A stretch of DNA of 64,000 nt from positions 434,001 through 498,000 of the forward strand of contig VTFK01000066.1 in assembly GCA_009617715.1 (NCBI GenBank), written 5' to 3'. Source of the stretch: Plectrocnemia conspersa (lineage: Eukaryota > Arthropoda > Insecta > Trichoptera > Polycentropodidae). Within the stretch, counting starts at the first letter, position 1; each line of letters begins with the position of its first letter. The notes under the pieces are model-generated. The model had not been told where the DNA came from. It saw only the letters and a list, made by a program, of their open reading frames with translations, and searched no databases. A program made the position numbers and the translations under genes. Positions 22,900 through 34,470 of this stretch are shown here, one piece after another.

Positions 22900-23149
22900 G
22901 GTTATTGTATATCTTGTATATTTTCTTATATCGCCTTTTTATGTTTTAAAGCAGTGAATTCTATAATTCGCAAATCTAATCCATTCTCAAAAAAAATAAT
23001 AATTTGCTCTAGCAATTGACTTTAAAATCATTCGAACTCGATATTTTTAATTCATTCAAACTAAACTATCGATTATTCAAAGTATTCGCAGGATTTTAAA
23101 CTATATAAATCTTCAAATAATTTAGCAAATATTAGTGAAAAATTCGTTT
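22900..23149. other. AT-rich DNA beside the hAT fragment
   Basis: Could hold the eroded N-terminal part of the transposase, but nothing can be aligned by eye. Confidence 0.4.
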
Positions 23150-23410
23150 AAACCATTTAAATAAAATATGAAAAAATCTTAGAATAAAACAATTTGTACA
23201 GTACTTGTGCAACGCAGGTAGTCGTTTTTTTTCATGATATACTTGAGAACTAGTTCTGAAAACATTAATTAAAACAGCCGTTTTGCCAAGATTCAATATG
23301 ACAACATAAAATTAGCCGTTGGGTAAAGTGCAATTTTTGGTAATTCGGATCTTGAAACACGTTCACCATATTTTCTAAAATAATGATGAAGTTTTCATTG
23401 TTATTTATTT
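23150..23410. repeat. Dispersed repeat R1, copy 1
   Basis: Shares with 34185-34470 the words AATCTTAGAAT.AAACAATTTG, ACTTG.GCAA..CAGGTA and, further on, GTTCACCAT.TTT, in the same order and at similar spacing. The family is not identified. Its nearness to the hAT fragment may be coincidence. Confidence 0.6.
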
Positions 23411-24377
23411 TAAGACGCAGAAACGTCATTTAGGGGTTACATTTGCCTACCCTAAATTTTGCTATGAATATTTTTTAAAATACGGGATAGTGACACTTCT
23501 TCAAAAAACTCGTATCTGCGTTAAAATCAAATTCATAATGGCTCATTATTTTCTGTTTTTAAAATCAAAAAAATTTATTTTGAAAAATTGAACCATCTGT
23601 CGAAAATCTTACGTTTAATAAAACATATTTAATTTTACAGAAAATATATTTTCGAAAATAAAAAAATATGGACGATTTTTAACACAAAGAAGAGATGTAT
23701 TTTTATATATACATTTACAAGTTGGCTAAGTTTTGCTTTACCCTGAAAAAAGCTGAAATGACGTCGCTGATCAAAAAGTATGTAAAATAATAAAATTAGA
23801 ATTTTCCTTTTGACGCTCTCACTGATTAGTATTTTTTACAGCATTGTGTGAAAAAATCGCAAAGTTCAACAATTATGTAAGTAATTATTGATTTTTTTGA
23901 AAAAAATAATTATTTTGAATGACTGATTTGGTCATCAAAACTTAAGTTTTGCTTTTAGTCAAGTTACTGTTTTTATGGATCCCATATATTAAACATTTAC
24001 CGGTGATTTGTTCCTTGGAATATTTTTGTCTAAACGCTTAATGAAAGTTTTGATAATATGAAGTAAAGTTAGTACGTAATATATTTACTAGTTTTTATTT
24101 AAAATTAATACAAATGTATAAAAATAGAATTTAAAATGCTTCTTAGTATATTTTCTTCTCTTATATCTATTTCGTCAGTTTATCTTTGCAGATATTAGCA
24201 TTCCATTTCCATTAAAAACAGTTTTTTATAATAGCCATATCTTGATGTTATCTCTAACCAAACAATTGCGGTAAAAATAAAAAATATTGTACATCCGTTC
24301 CGAGATGTTAATCACCCACAAGGACGAGCGAAATACCATACATTCTACGCTGCGCAAAATATTATTGTTATTCTATA
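23411..24377. other. AT-rich DNA, nothing recognised
   Basis: No supportable frames. Confidence 0.5.
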
Positions 24378-24404
24378 CTTTGGTTACTGATCGCTGAAGT
24401 GAAT
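24331..24404 (-). repeat. Dispersed repeat R2, copy 1
   Basis: On the minus strand 24401-24378 reads CACTTCAGCGATCAGTAACC followed by AAAG. It matches 43118-43141 with one difference over 24 bp, and weaker similarity continues (AATA.TAATnTGCGC, GAATGTAT) over about 70 bp. It directly abuts the hAT terminus at 24413. Confidence 0.75.
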
Positions 24405-24412
24405 AACTAGAC

Positions 24413-24455
24413 CAGTGGTTATTGTTCTTTTTAGTGAGCCGTACCCCTTCTTGTT
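24413..24455 (+). mobile_element. hAT terminus related to the element at 51799
   Basis: CAGTGGTTATTGTTCTTTTT, then AGTGAGCCGTACCCCTTCT, parallels the left end of the bounded hAT at 51799 (CAGTGTTTCTTAACC, TTTTAAGTGAGTCGCACCCC). The match includes the AGTGAG.CG.ACCCCTT core. No second end was found, so this is a solo or decayed terminus. Confidence 0.75.
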
Positions 24456-24731
24456 TTAAATTTACAAGGTTCTTTGTTTGTTAATAAGTTTGCATCAATT
24501 TTGTGTGTATTACATGATTTTATAATATTAACTACCTAAGCTAAATTATTATCTTAAAATCAATTATTTTTAGTTTTTTTTTAAATTATTATCCTAGTCC
24601 AAAATATAAGGGTAATTATTTATGAAGAAAAACTTAATAATATTTATAATCTGTTATTTTTCATTTAAAGAGCCATTAAATAATCTGCGAATATTGTTTT
24701 CCCCCATTTTACATATTTCTGCTTTTGAAGA

Positions 24732-24771
24732 AACCAGTCAAAAAAATAAGTCATAATTTTTTTGACTGGTT
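24732..24771. repeat. 16-bp perfect inverted repeat
   Basis: AACCAGTCAAAAAAAT at 24732-24747 and ATTTTTTTGACTGGTT at 24756-24771 pair perfectly around an 8-nt loop. The right arm is also the start of the 70-bp tandem duplication that follows. Confidence 0.95.
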
Positions 24772-24892
24772 AAAAATTCTGGTTTTTAATTATGAACATT
24801 AATGTCTGGTTTCTTGGATTATAAATTTTTATTGACTGGTTAAAAATTCTGGTTTTTAATTATGAACATTAATGTCTGGTTTCTTGGATTAT
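24763..24892. repeat. 70-bp direct tandem duplication
   Basis: GACTGGTTAAAAATTCTGG at 24763 recurs at 24833. The two copies are identical over 60 bp (through CTTGGATTATA), with a period of 70 bp. Near identity implies a recent duplication. Confidence 0.95.
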
Positions 24893-26409
24893 ATAATTTT
24901 TCTTTAATTGCGTGTTGAAAATTTGAGTTTAACTCAGAATTGATATTTTCCAATTGTTTTAACAAAAAATTTAAGGCTCCTTCAGCTGTCTATAATAATC
25001 GCGAGACAATTGGAAATAACAGCTGTTGCTACTCTACAAAAAACTATATAAAAATATTTTTTTTGGATTATCAAAAATCAAAAGTAGCTCTAAATTGTTT
25101 TGCATTCTGCCGATTCCCATTCGTATTTTTTTCTTATCGGAGCGGTTTCTTAGATCATCAAAACATAGAAGTTGGTTATTCAAATACTTTCAATCTTCCG
25201 AAAAAAATGCATATTTTCAAACATTTGGCACGAGCACCTTTGGAAAGGTTTTTTATTTGAGTATCTTTTTTTTATTACTGAAAATTATTTTTTCATTCTC
25301 AGACCCCAATTAAGACTTTCCAAGAGGTATGCATACTAAGCATGAATCCGCCGAGCAGTAGTAGTAAACATTTATAAATATTCGTACAAATTTAATTTTT
25401 TAATAATATATTAAAAATGCTTTATAAAATTTCTCAAGAAGCGATAATTTTTGATTTGACATTTTTCTTGAGTAATTCTCGAGAAAAATGAATACAAAAT
25501 ATGTCTTAAATTCAGGAGTATCTCCAATCTGCTGGTGTGTCAATAAGCAATATTGAATACGAATATACAGCCTCTGTTTTTGCATTTCATATTTTCTGTA
25601 AGCCAATTGAAATAAAAAAGATATTTTATTAAAATATATTAATTAGCATTAAAAAAGCTTAATAAACTGTTTACAATTAATTTATGAATTATTTTTTTGT
25701 AAAAAGTTTATATAGATTTTTTTAATGCTAAACTATTTAAAGTAGTTTTCTCTTAAGGATGTTTTCTAAAAATGTATAGCAAGCTTATTATTCTGACTTC
25801 CTAAATCTTTTAAAGTTTAACGGCAATTAAATGTATATGATATTTATGCACCCAATATTTTTTTTAAAAAAAAATATATTTACACATATATAAAGCATGG
25901 TATTTTACTATATCTTGCGACCTATTAAACAATGCTTTATTAAATCAATTATTTATTTTTTCAAGATATTTATACAGCTAGATTTTATTTAATTAAGTAA
26001 GGACTGAATCAAATTCGCTAAGCAAATGGAATAAAAGTTTTTAATTAAATAAAGCGTGCCTCAGCTTTTTTAGATATTATAACTATACTATCTGAACCTA
26101 CCTAATAAAAAGTAAATATAAAAAGCTTGGTTAGCTTAAAAGATTCCTTTCTAGTAGAAAAAGTTGTCAATAGCATTAATTTTTATGTCTACGTTTGTTT
26201 GTATTGTTATCATGGATAGTTCGATGGTAAACAATTTCATTATAGACACAATATACGTATGTATATTTAAAGCAAATATTCATCCTTTCGTACACTTTGA
26301 CAACATAATCAAATTCGTAAAATGAAAATTTCAACGCAAACATTTCATCATGCAAAACCGTCTCGAGTACGTTCGCATGGAAGCTTTTGGAAAAAATAGT
26401 ACACTTCAT
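24893..26409. other. AT-rich DNA with chance frames
   Basis: Frames at 24940-25260 and 25026-25313 overlap in different phases and lack domains. The minus frames at 25400-25606 and 26176-26409 likewise. None is called. Confidence 0.5.
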
Positions 26410-26650
26410 TTTTGCTATCGAATCAATTTATTTACGAACCGAACAAGTCTCCCTATCTTATTTTTCCGCAATCGAACGTTTCTCAAATGAACGTGGAGGA
26501 AGAAGATGAAAAAAAAAACTATTTTTGCCCCACGCCCCATTGTCCCCGTCCCTTGGACCGATTCCCCAGGGGCTGTTTGTATTGTGTTTGCCCATCTCGT
26601 TACGTGGGTAAACACTCTTGGAAATTCGTATACAAATTCCAAATTGGACC
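26410..26650. other. Mixed-composition block, role unknown
   Basis: Contains CCCCACGCCCCATTGTCCCC and CCAGGGGCTG. Open frames overlap on both strands (for example 26412-26786 plus and 26415-26642 minus), which argues against any one being coding. Confidence 0.3.
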
Positions 26651-27199
26651 ATATATAAAATTAATACATACACACGCATGTTCACAAAGGATTATAAATA
26701 TATACAGTATACATATTTTCATGATAATGATATATAAAACAAATACTCCATTTCGAAATAAATACATATATTTAGAACAGGTTTGATTCCATTTTGGTAT
26801 TTGGTAAATATAATAATATACGATAATCAAACATTGATTTTTATATGATGTAAATAAATATCAGATGTACATTTTTGGTTAAGTGTGATTTAAATATTTA
26901 TATTTAATTACACTGTACATTTTTGTATTTATTTAATAATACTGTAACAGTAAGACTTATTATAAAATTAAAATACACATTTTTTTAAATATTTATTATT
27001 ACGCTTTTTAAGTTAAATTTTTATTATTACAGTAAAATATATATGTACTATTTTCATGACAGGGATTTATGTTATTGTTTGTTATTATTGCGCATTCATA
27101 GAAATCTTTAGTACAGTTTGTTAGTTATACGTAAAGTTGTCAATGGGTGCATCCGTAGGTCTTAGGCGTTTCGAAATCAGATTTAACTCTCGAGCTGAA
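26651..27199. other. AT-rich DNA
   Basis: Nothing recognised. Confidence 0.5.
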
Positions 27200-27850
27200 A
27201 AGTTAACTGCGAAGAGAAGCGGTTTTTGCGATATTTGATGATCTAAATATAGGTCGACCTCTTTCTAGTTAAATTTCGTTCAAACTTAGATCATCCAATT
27301 TAGAGAGCTCTTTAAGTTTTCTGTCTGCAATATAGATAGTGATCCTAAATAATACCCGACTGCTAATGGTTGCTAATGAGCCGATGGGTATGGACTATGC
27401 TCGATCATAAAAATCAGATGAGAACATTTAGGCATTTTTTAGCTCTGATGCCATGATTTTTAAAGTATATGTTTAAGTATGAATGTCGGTAGAAGTGTCA
27501 GAGAAAATATTTGACGAACTGATCGTTGGTTGCTCAATGAAAGATTTTCTTTTTGCCCTTTTCTTTCGATAAAACAAACCGGTTGGCCACTAGAGCAGAT
27601 TATGAACGGCTGTTTAAATGACAATACTGAATGCACGTATAATTATTTATTTTCAAAGACACTTTCAACTTATATGTTTAATCTCTTTAATTTATGGCGT
27701 GTACTTTGACTTAATTTACAAAAAAAGTTTTTTCGTGTTGGTGTGCCATTTTAATGCAAAAGATTTGTATTTTTCGCCTAAAATGTTTGAATCCTGCTTT
27801 TTATATCACATGCCAAAACTGCTTTTGTCGTCAGTGTTTATTATTGACAA
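27200..27850 (+). repeat. Dispersed repeat R3, copy 1
   Basis: Collinear with 33560-34090. Shared words in order: AAGAGAAGCGG, ATATTTGATG, AACTT.GATC, GAGCTCTT, GCAGATTA...AACGGC.GTTT, ATG.CA.TACT.AATGCA, GTG.CATTTTA and CCAAAACTG.TTTTGT. Divergence is high and both copies carry many stops, so they are old copies of one element. I cannot tell the class. A 98-codon open frame within it (27618-27914) has no recognisable domain. Confidence 0.65.
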
Positions 27851-28143
27851 CAATTTAAATGAGTGTTTTATAAAACATTTGGGCAATAATGTTGGACAGA
27901 TTAAGTGCGAGTAAGTATTGATAAGAATGTGAGCACCCCATGTATAGAACTGGCATGTTTTTTTAATAGAAAAAAAATCAGAGATTTATCTTACATAAAT
28001 GCACAAAAAAATAATTTTATGAAACAAAATATTTATTTAAATGCATATATCTCTTATAATAATTCTCTGGGAAATCACACTTTCTCCTTAATTTGTAAGC
28101 ATGATATTTAGATTCCCACGCTTGTTAATTTTTCTTTAGCTTT

Positions 28144-28431
28144 TTGACCATTTCTAGACATTACAATTTATTCTCTCTATTGTGTAGCATAATTCTTGAA
28201 ATAAATGATAGTTTTTATTTTGGTTTTAGCATCCTAGAGTTTTTATTTAATAAATCAAAAACTTTGTGGCGTTATTGGGTGCGTCAATATGCTGCAGGCG
28301 ATTTCAAACATTTAGCTGGGCTAATGGATGCAAATAGAAAAGCGGCTGCGTTTAAAATTTTTGCTGATATTAAGTCAACTTACTCTTGTAAAATCCAAGT
28401 TGGATCTGATATCTTGATACTAAATGTCTGA
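28144..28431 (+). CDS. Unassigned open frame, possible exon or element remnant
   Basis: The frame covers 95 codons. Its second half (about 28250-28431, residues 37-95) is compositionally unlike the surrounding chance frames: balanced codon use, few A/T-only codons, and a basic, helical-looking segment (WRYWVRQYAAGDF, LMDANRKAAAFKIFADIK). A TTTTGGTTTTAG tract ends at about 28230, just before this portion, and would serve as a splice acceptor if this were an exon. I do not recognise the protein. No partner exon or start context is visible. It could equally be a fragment of a transposon protein. It lies 155 bp upstream of the 28S-like segment. Confidence 0.25.
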   Translation: MTISRHYNLFSLLCSIILEINDSFYFGFSILEFLFNKSKTLWRYWVRQYAAGDFKHLAGLMDANRKAAAFKIFADIKSTYSCKIQVGSDILILNV

Positions 28432-28585
28432 GAAGACGTGATTCCTGGTTACCAACACTCCAGTATTTATATTCATTATCCTCTCAAATGTATATTTTTT
28501 TGTCTGCATCTTTTTCAATAAGACGATCAATTATAGAAGGGTGGTATTTTAAATACAAATAAACCTTAATTCTTAAGTTATCTAT

Positions 28586-28660
28586 TCTTAAGGTAGCGGA
28601 TATTTATTCCCTTATGATTAATGGCGCGTATCTTAATCTATTAAGAGGTTTCCCACGGTG
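28586..28660 (+). rRNA. Diverged 28S rRNA-like fragment (R2/R1 target region)
   Basis: TTCTTAAGGTAGC opens the segment, ATTAATGGCGCGTAT follows about 30 bp later, and AATCTATTAAGAGG.TTCCCAC closes it. These correspond in order and spacing to the highly conserved nuclear 28S rRNA segment around the R2 insertion site (CTTAAGGTAGC, ATTAGTGACGCGCAT, ATTAACGAGATTCCCAC). The distance between the AAGGTAGC and TTCCCAC anchors differs by only about 3 bp from the rRNA. Many differences are transitions, as expected of a decayed pseudogene. Upstream and downstream the match fades. It is too short and too diverged to be functional rRNA. Chance resemblance is possible. Confidence 0.42.
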
Positions 28661-30139
28661 TTTCATTTAAACAAAAAAAAATTGAACGGTTAAAACACTT
28701 TAATACAAATAATTTTTATATTTATTCATATGATTCAATACATCTAATTATAAATAGAAAAGTTGTTAAAAAAATAAACCAAAAATTTATAATTAAATTT
28801 TTTTTCATAATTTTTTTAATGTGTATTTTTTCGGTTTTAAGAATATATGAAAATAAAAAAAAAATATTTACTTAGCATAAAATATTTTAGATTAAGATTT
28901 TATATGATCTATAAATTCTTGGATCTATGTTATTAAAAAAAATTAATGCTGGTCTGAAATTTATATAATTTTATCTATAAGGAAAGACACAATACGAAGT
29001 AATTAGTTTAATATAACGAGTATGTGAAATTCTTAAGATTTTAGCAATAGTTTTTTCCAATAAATAAATTTAAATTAATTTACTTATTTAAAAGTAGTAA
29101 ATATTTTATTAAAAAAATAGTGCTTGAAATTATTTATGCGTAATTAGATTTCATATGATTCAAGCTTCGTTTTTTCTTAAAAAATATTTACATTTTAAAC
29201 ACCGCAAGTATAATATAATAAAAGCGTATATTTTTCTAGAGTCTGAGCATTTTGCTTATTTTTTTCTTACCTGTTTTAACATTTTTTTTACCTTTGCCAG
29301 TTATTAGCTTATTAAGAATAACGATCCTCTTGTTGAACAAGTCGCAAGGAAAAAATCCGCAACTCGTTTTGCTCATTTCACGTATTTATATTATACATAA
29401 GTACATACCTGAAAAAAAATCATACTTAAAATGAGTAAATAATTCGGCGTTTTTAAATGCTATAAACCTATTTACTGAAACCGTATCTTAATTATTTTTT
29501 TTCAAAAACAGAAAGAACATATTACATTGATCAAATTGTATGTATCATTTATATGCTTAATTTTAAAACATATATAACACTAGCACGATAGATCAATGGT
29601 ATAAGTTGCTGGCACATGGTGTTTTTAATTTTTATTGTGTCTGTGAGTTTAAATTTAATGCATATTATATAATTTAAATTTTAATCAATTATCACAAAAT
29701 ATTTAACTAAATTTCTTTATTCTCACGGAAAAAAGCGTATTTATATGCTGACGCACGTGACGATCGGAGATTCATATAAATTTCCTTAACAGATAGACAG
29801 TCGGTTTCGTTATAAATACAAAATAATACTATATCGCATTAACAAATGCCACTGTAATGTGCCATTTTGAATTACATGTGCGCCTTGGTGGCGTTTTTAA
29901 CTATCATAATATATTGAAAAACTTACATGTGTTAACATATTTGTTTGCTGCCAAACTGTTTTTTATTTTTCATTATTATCCATTTTTTTTATAAACATTC
30001 ATATTTTTTTAAACATTTTAACTGGGATAAGGGACAACAAAAAATAACCTTTAATTTTACAAAAAGCAATTTGATTATTTAATTTGACAAATTGTAAATT
30101 TATTAGTTCTTCTCCAAACTAAGACTTAGGTCAAATGTT
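28661..30139. other. AT-rich DNA, nothing recognised
   Basis: No supportable gene. A tRNA-like word near 29585 was considered and rejected. Confidence 0.5.
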
Positions 30140-30520
30140 ATACAAGTGTAGTGCAAATCAGATTCGGATACCGTAAATAATACATCAGCCTATCTCTGAG
30201 GGAACTGCTAAGCAGGCATTAGCAGGGCAAACTATCACGTCGAATATCCGGCCAGAGTTAATGACCGGCTCGGGCCAGGAAATTGGAAACGATACCTAGG
30301 TACTACTGCTACATGCCGTTTTAATCGGCTGATGTAACACTCTCATGCCGACTTTATTAAGGCTTTATCGAGTGCCATCGAGTCTTGCTATTTGAACTAT
30401 CCCCTCTCTATGGCAAGTGCACTTCTTATTATGCAAACGGTCGATTCGTTTGGATATGACAAAAGCTCTCTCTGCTATGAACGTCGGACGTGAATCGGTT
30501 TTGGAATCTGGTGGCAAATG
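30140..30520. promoter_or_regulatory. CpG-containing island, candidate conserved non-coding element
   Basis: About 380 bp of balanced composition: ATCCGGCCAGAGTTAATGACC, GGCTCGGGCCAGG, GCCGTTTTAATCGGC (a small hairpin), CGAACGTCGGACGTG-like words near 30480. No open frame of note on either strand. Regulatory role inferred. Confidence 0.38.
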
Positions 30521-31689
30521 TTTGATATCAACTTAAAATAGAGCTAGTAAAAAAATATATATTATACTCCATTTGTATTTTTAAATGATCAGATGTATTA
30601 TTAAAGAGGCTTGCAATAAAAATAATAAGTATCGCAAAGATTTCGGCCCAATATTGTTTCTTGTGCTATTGACTAATTTTAATATTATTTCTGCAAATGA
30701 TTTTTATGTAGATAATAGTTGTTAAAAATATGTTAAGCTCAAATTAATTTTATTTAGCAATAATAAATTTTGATTTTAAACATATTGTAAAAATATGACG
30801 TTCGTGTTTATAATTATTATTTATGAAAATAACAAATAGCGTATTTTAATAATAAGTGTGTTGTAAAACGTACAAAATACAATTTATCATCAATAAATAT
30901 TAAACTTTCTTTACTACGGCCAATTTGTAGCAATAAACGAGAAAGTCGTATTTTTCAATTTGAAAGTCATTCGCGTGCTAACCTAATTATATTTTTACAT
31001 GAAAATATATTTGATATACTTTTCCTGTTGATTTTAGATAAACTCAGTACACATTAATATTAAAACAAAATTTCCCATAAATATAGTATATCTTAATGTA
31101 CATAATATTTTAACTTTTATTGAAGCGATATTGTACTATGTTTACATAACGAGAAAGTTAAAATAAATTCATACTATATCGCAAAATTTTCGACCATATA
31201 AAATTAATGCTGACGTTGCGGCAATCGTGGGTTAAAAAGTTAAACGAATCCTTGTAAAGTCAATGTAAATTTACACACGATATGTTTGAAAAATGTATGA
31301 AGCGTACGTGTTTGAAAACCATCAATATATTTTTTTTTTAATTTAAAAAAGCTTAGATAATTGATCAAATTTTAGAGAAAAAAATCAAATATATTTTTGT
31401 AGTTTATATTAATATATGTACATTTTAATGGTATATAAAAGTCGCAGTGTTGTTAGCTTCGGCTAAATGATTTCGAATATTATCCATGAACTCTTTGCAA
31501 GTTTTGATGGACAAAAGCATAGGCTTTGTCTCGCCCGTCCCACTGTTATTAACCTTGTCTTTTGGCAAAACAGTTACAAAGCAGACGTCGTATGGATTTT
31601 GAGATGGCCCTTAGACAAAATATGTCATTGGTTATTAGTAATAAAATGATTTATCTGAATAGCGGAAGATTTTTTTATTCTTCGGATGT
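30521..31689. other. AT-rich DNA; possible eroded LINE upstream part at 31440-31660
   Basis: Mostly A/T-rich. The 60-codon frame at 31467-31649 sits directly upstream of an RT relic and may belong to the same element, but no RT motif can be seen in it. Confidence 0.4.
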
Positions 31690-32210
31690 TCCTTATGTTT
31701 CTCATATTGACATAAATACAGCATTTACAAATTAAAATTTTCTTTTGCATGCAGATGATTTTATACTATTTAAATGCATTTACTCTGTTGCTAACTATTT
31801 TTTCTACATTAATATTTTTTTTTGAGGAGTACTTTAATCAACCATCTGCTCTTTAGTGTTAGAAACTGCCATACTGTGTCATTTTTTTTGATCCCGTTTG
31901 TCAACAGATTATTTTTAGGATCTTGGTGAAAACGTTTTGCCTAAAGAAACATTCACTGAAGAGCTCGGAATCACTTTTAAGAGTAAGTGGAGATTCTCTT
32001 TTCACGTAAATGACATCCGCGATACTCTTCTAATTTATAATGAAAGACGCATTTAGCTCTGATGATCCGTCAGTTTTTCAGTCAAAAAGTCAAAGTCGCA
32101 ACTTTAAGTTGACCGCTGAAAAAACGCGTTCAATAACACATGATAAATTGAAATGCTTTCTACAAATTACTTGTTGGTTGAGCAATACATAATCAAAAAC
32201 TAGATTTAGG
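31690..32210 (+). mobile_element. Non-LTR retrotransposon reverse-transcriptase relic
   Basis: The plus strand encodes LHADDFILFKCIYSV at about 31744-31790, the catalytic (F/Y)xDD block with LHADD in place of the usual LYADD. About 190 bp further on comes EELGITFKSKWRFSFHVNDI at about 31955-32015, equivalent to the D-LGV-FD-xLxFxxH block downstream of the active site in Jockey-like enzymes. Stops and frame changes occur between the two blocks. Spacing and order fit a Jockey-superfamily LINE. No 3' tail or target duplication was identified. Confidence 0.78.
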
Positions 32211-33059
32211 AAGGGAGTTGAGAGTCAAATAAGTTTTTAAACCACCAAGCGAAACAAAAAAAAAATTCTAAAAAAATGTAAATTGCCAATTGATGTTACT
32301 CACAATGTGCTTAACACATCTAGCAACTGTTCTCACCGAAACAATCCGCAAAAATCATACACGACTTTATCAATTTATTATCGGTACATATTATAATTTT
32401 ATTATATAATAATTTAGCTACATATAATCTAACTTTAGATACAACCACATTTTCTTTAATTTTCGCGAAAAAATCCGTTTTAAACTTAAGAAGTTTTAAA
32501 CTTCTTTACTTTTCTGATCATATTCGGTGCTTAGTACTGACGATATATAGTATAATTTTAGTACATACATATCATGGCACAATAAACATAATGCTGTGTC
32601 ATATAATTCGTTAACAAAGTAATTGCAACTTTGTTATTCTAACAACTAAAATTAGAGAAAAATATCGAAAAAGCGTTGCATGGGGTACTAAAGACGCTGT
32701 CGAATTATAAATTCATGCTGTCACAGTAAAATGCAAAGCACTAGGAGCACCACATACGTTATGGAACATTCTTTAAAATTTTAAAAAGTTTGTAAATCGT
32801 AAATCTATTCTTAGTTCGAGCTTTATTGCATATTTTGCAGTTTAAATATTTTTTTACAATTTTAAACCTTTTTATGTTTACAAAAAAATCGTGCCATATA
32901 AAATACTTTTTTTTTAAAAAAAAAGGCATTGCAATACAAAAGGTATAAAACCATATTATACGCTTTTATCTAGCGATTTAATACATATCTTAAAGACATT
33001 ATTATTTTTTTTTTTACTAGTAATTTAATTTTTAGTTCATTTTGTGTATTAAAAGGGAA
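32211..33059. other. AT-rich DNA, nothing recognised
   Basis: No frames or repeat ends of note. Confidence 0.5.
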
Positions 33060-33330
33060 ATTTAAATGCGTTAAATGATAAGGGGACCATGAGATATTCG
33101 GCCAATTTATTTCTAATGAAATTATGATATAACCGCGATGGAAAATTGCATTCTAGTGCGTCGTTCATCGCTTTTAATATACGTTGACGTAATGGCGTCG
33201 CGACGCGAGCAATGCACGGCGGACGTCCGGCGTAATTACTGGCGTCAAAACGCCATTTATTCACAATGGCAACACCGACAGACGACGCTCGATTGAAGCG
33301 CCGTTTCAAACGAGCGTCAGTCATTATAAA
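33060..33330. promoter_or_regulatory. CpG-rich island, candidate conserved non-coding element
   Basis: Dense CpGs, for example ATGGCGTCGCGACGCGAGC (33191 on) with a TCGCGA palindrome, GGCGGACGTCCGGCG with a CGGACGTCCG palindrome, and GGCGTCAAAACGCC. A 91-codon minus frame covers it but has no domain and no second copy or splice context. Short palindromic GACGTC/CGTC words are a feature. Regulatory role inferred. Confidence 0.4.
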
Positions 33331-33559
33331 TTTGATTTGAAATTTTGTTCATGGATATATGATATTGCAGTCATGGATATATGATATATGACGTCATAGT
33401 CAGAAAGGCTTTGTAGCTATTTTAATATTATTATCCTTACGCCGTTCCCAACAAGCTAAATCAGGAATAGCAATATGGTTCAGACAGTTAGTTCAATCAA
33501 CAAAAAATTTTTCTGTACGTATTCATGGATAAGCGTCAGTAGGCTCTATGGATCGATGT

Positions 33560-34090
33560 ATACGAAGAGAGAAGCGGCGTTTTTTAAATATTAGATATTT
33601 TATATTTAGATGAGCCTTCTTTTGTTGGATGTTTGTACTAACTTGATCCAAGTTGAAAGCTCTTGATGCTTCTAATGCCTTAAAATTTTAAGTGGATCTT
33701 TAAGTAAAAATGTTAAGTAGAAGGGACAGATAAAATCTCTCTGGGAGTGTCTTAGAAAGTGAATGTTAGTATATACATCCATGGCCTAATAAAAGATTTT
33801 ATTTTACAATTACAAAAGGGTGGTTGTTTTATTGAAAAAAATAAACAGATTTTATCTGGTCGCTAAAGCAGATTACAAACGGCCGTTTGGATGGCAGTAC
33901 TAAATGCATCTGATATTATGTTTAAAAGTATATGCGTCATATACATAATTTTGATATTTATCGCATGTGCTTTTACTTATTCCGTAAAAAGATTTTCTCG
34001 TGATAGTGTCACATTTTACCATTTTTTTTAAATACTATACCAAAACTGGCTTTGTTACCGAAGATAAACATTTTATAGCATAATATTAAA
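33560..34090 (+). repeat. Dispersed repeat R3, copy 2
   Basis: Partner of 27200-27850 in the same orientation. It carries AGAGAGAAGCGGCG, CTTGATCCAAGTTG, AAAGCTCTT, GCAGATTACAAACGGCCG, GGCAGTACTAAATGCAT and CCAAAACTGGCTTTGTTACC. No open frame survives. Confidence 0.65.
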
Positions 34091-34184
34091 ATTTACATAT
34101 CTATATATTTATATCAATACTTTTCGTTCCGAATCAAATGTTTAAATTATTTGAACGATTTTTAACTACATAATTTTTTTAATT

Positions 34185-34470
34185 ATATTAAATTAAATTT
34201 TTGAAATTTTATGAAAATCTTAGAATGAAACAATTTGTATACTTGAGCAATACAGGTAATTATTTTTCTTCAAAATCTATAATCCTTAATGCGCTTTTAT
34301 TTTGTTTGGAAATTCAAAACAATAAGACGCTTCTTTTTAACAAAAAACATTTGTGAATAGAATGTTTGACGGTGTATCAACTATGACCGAAATTCGCAGA
34401 ATCCTTTTATTAAACGAAAAAATATTGGAAAGGTTCACCATTTATTATCGTTTAATGCTTATCTACAGTT
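34185..34470. repeat. Dispersed repeat R1, copy 2
   Basis: Partner of 23150-23410 in the same orientation: AATCTTAGAATGAAACAATT, then ACTTGAGCAATACAGGTA, and GGTTCACCATTTATTAT at the far end. Family unknown. Confidence 0.6.

Noticed and set aside
24940..25313. Two overlapping 95-106 codon plus-strand frames.
   Set aside because: Different phases of the same A/T-rich DNA, without domains.
26412..26786. 124-codon plus-strand open frame.
   Set aside because: Minus-strand frames of similar length overlap it, and no domain is recognised.
29583..29620. GATCAATGGTATAAG resembles a tRNA A-box region.
   Set aside because: No B box and no acceptor stem pairing.
33049..33324. 91-codon minus-strand frame in a CpG island.
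   Set aside because: Plausible-looking composition but no recognisable family. Treated as a non-coding island.
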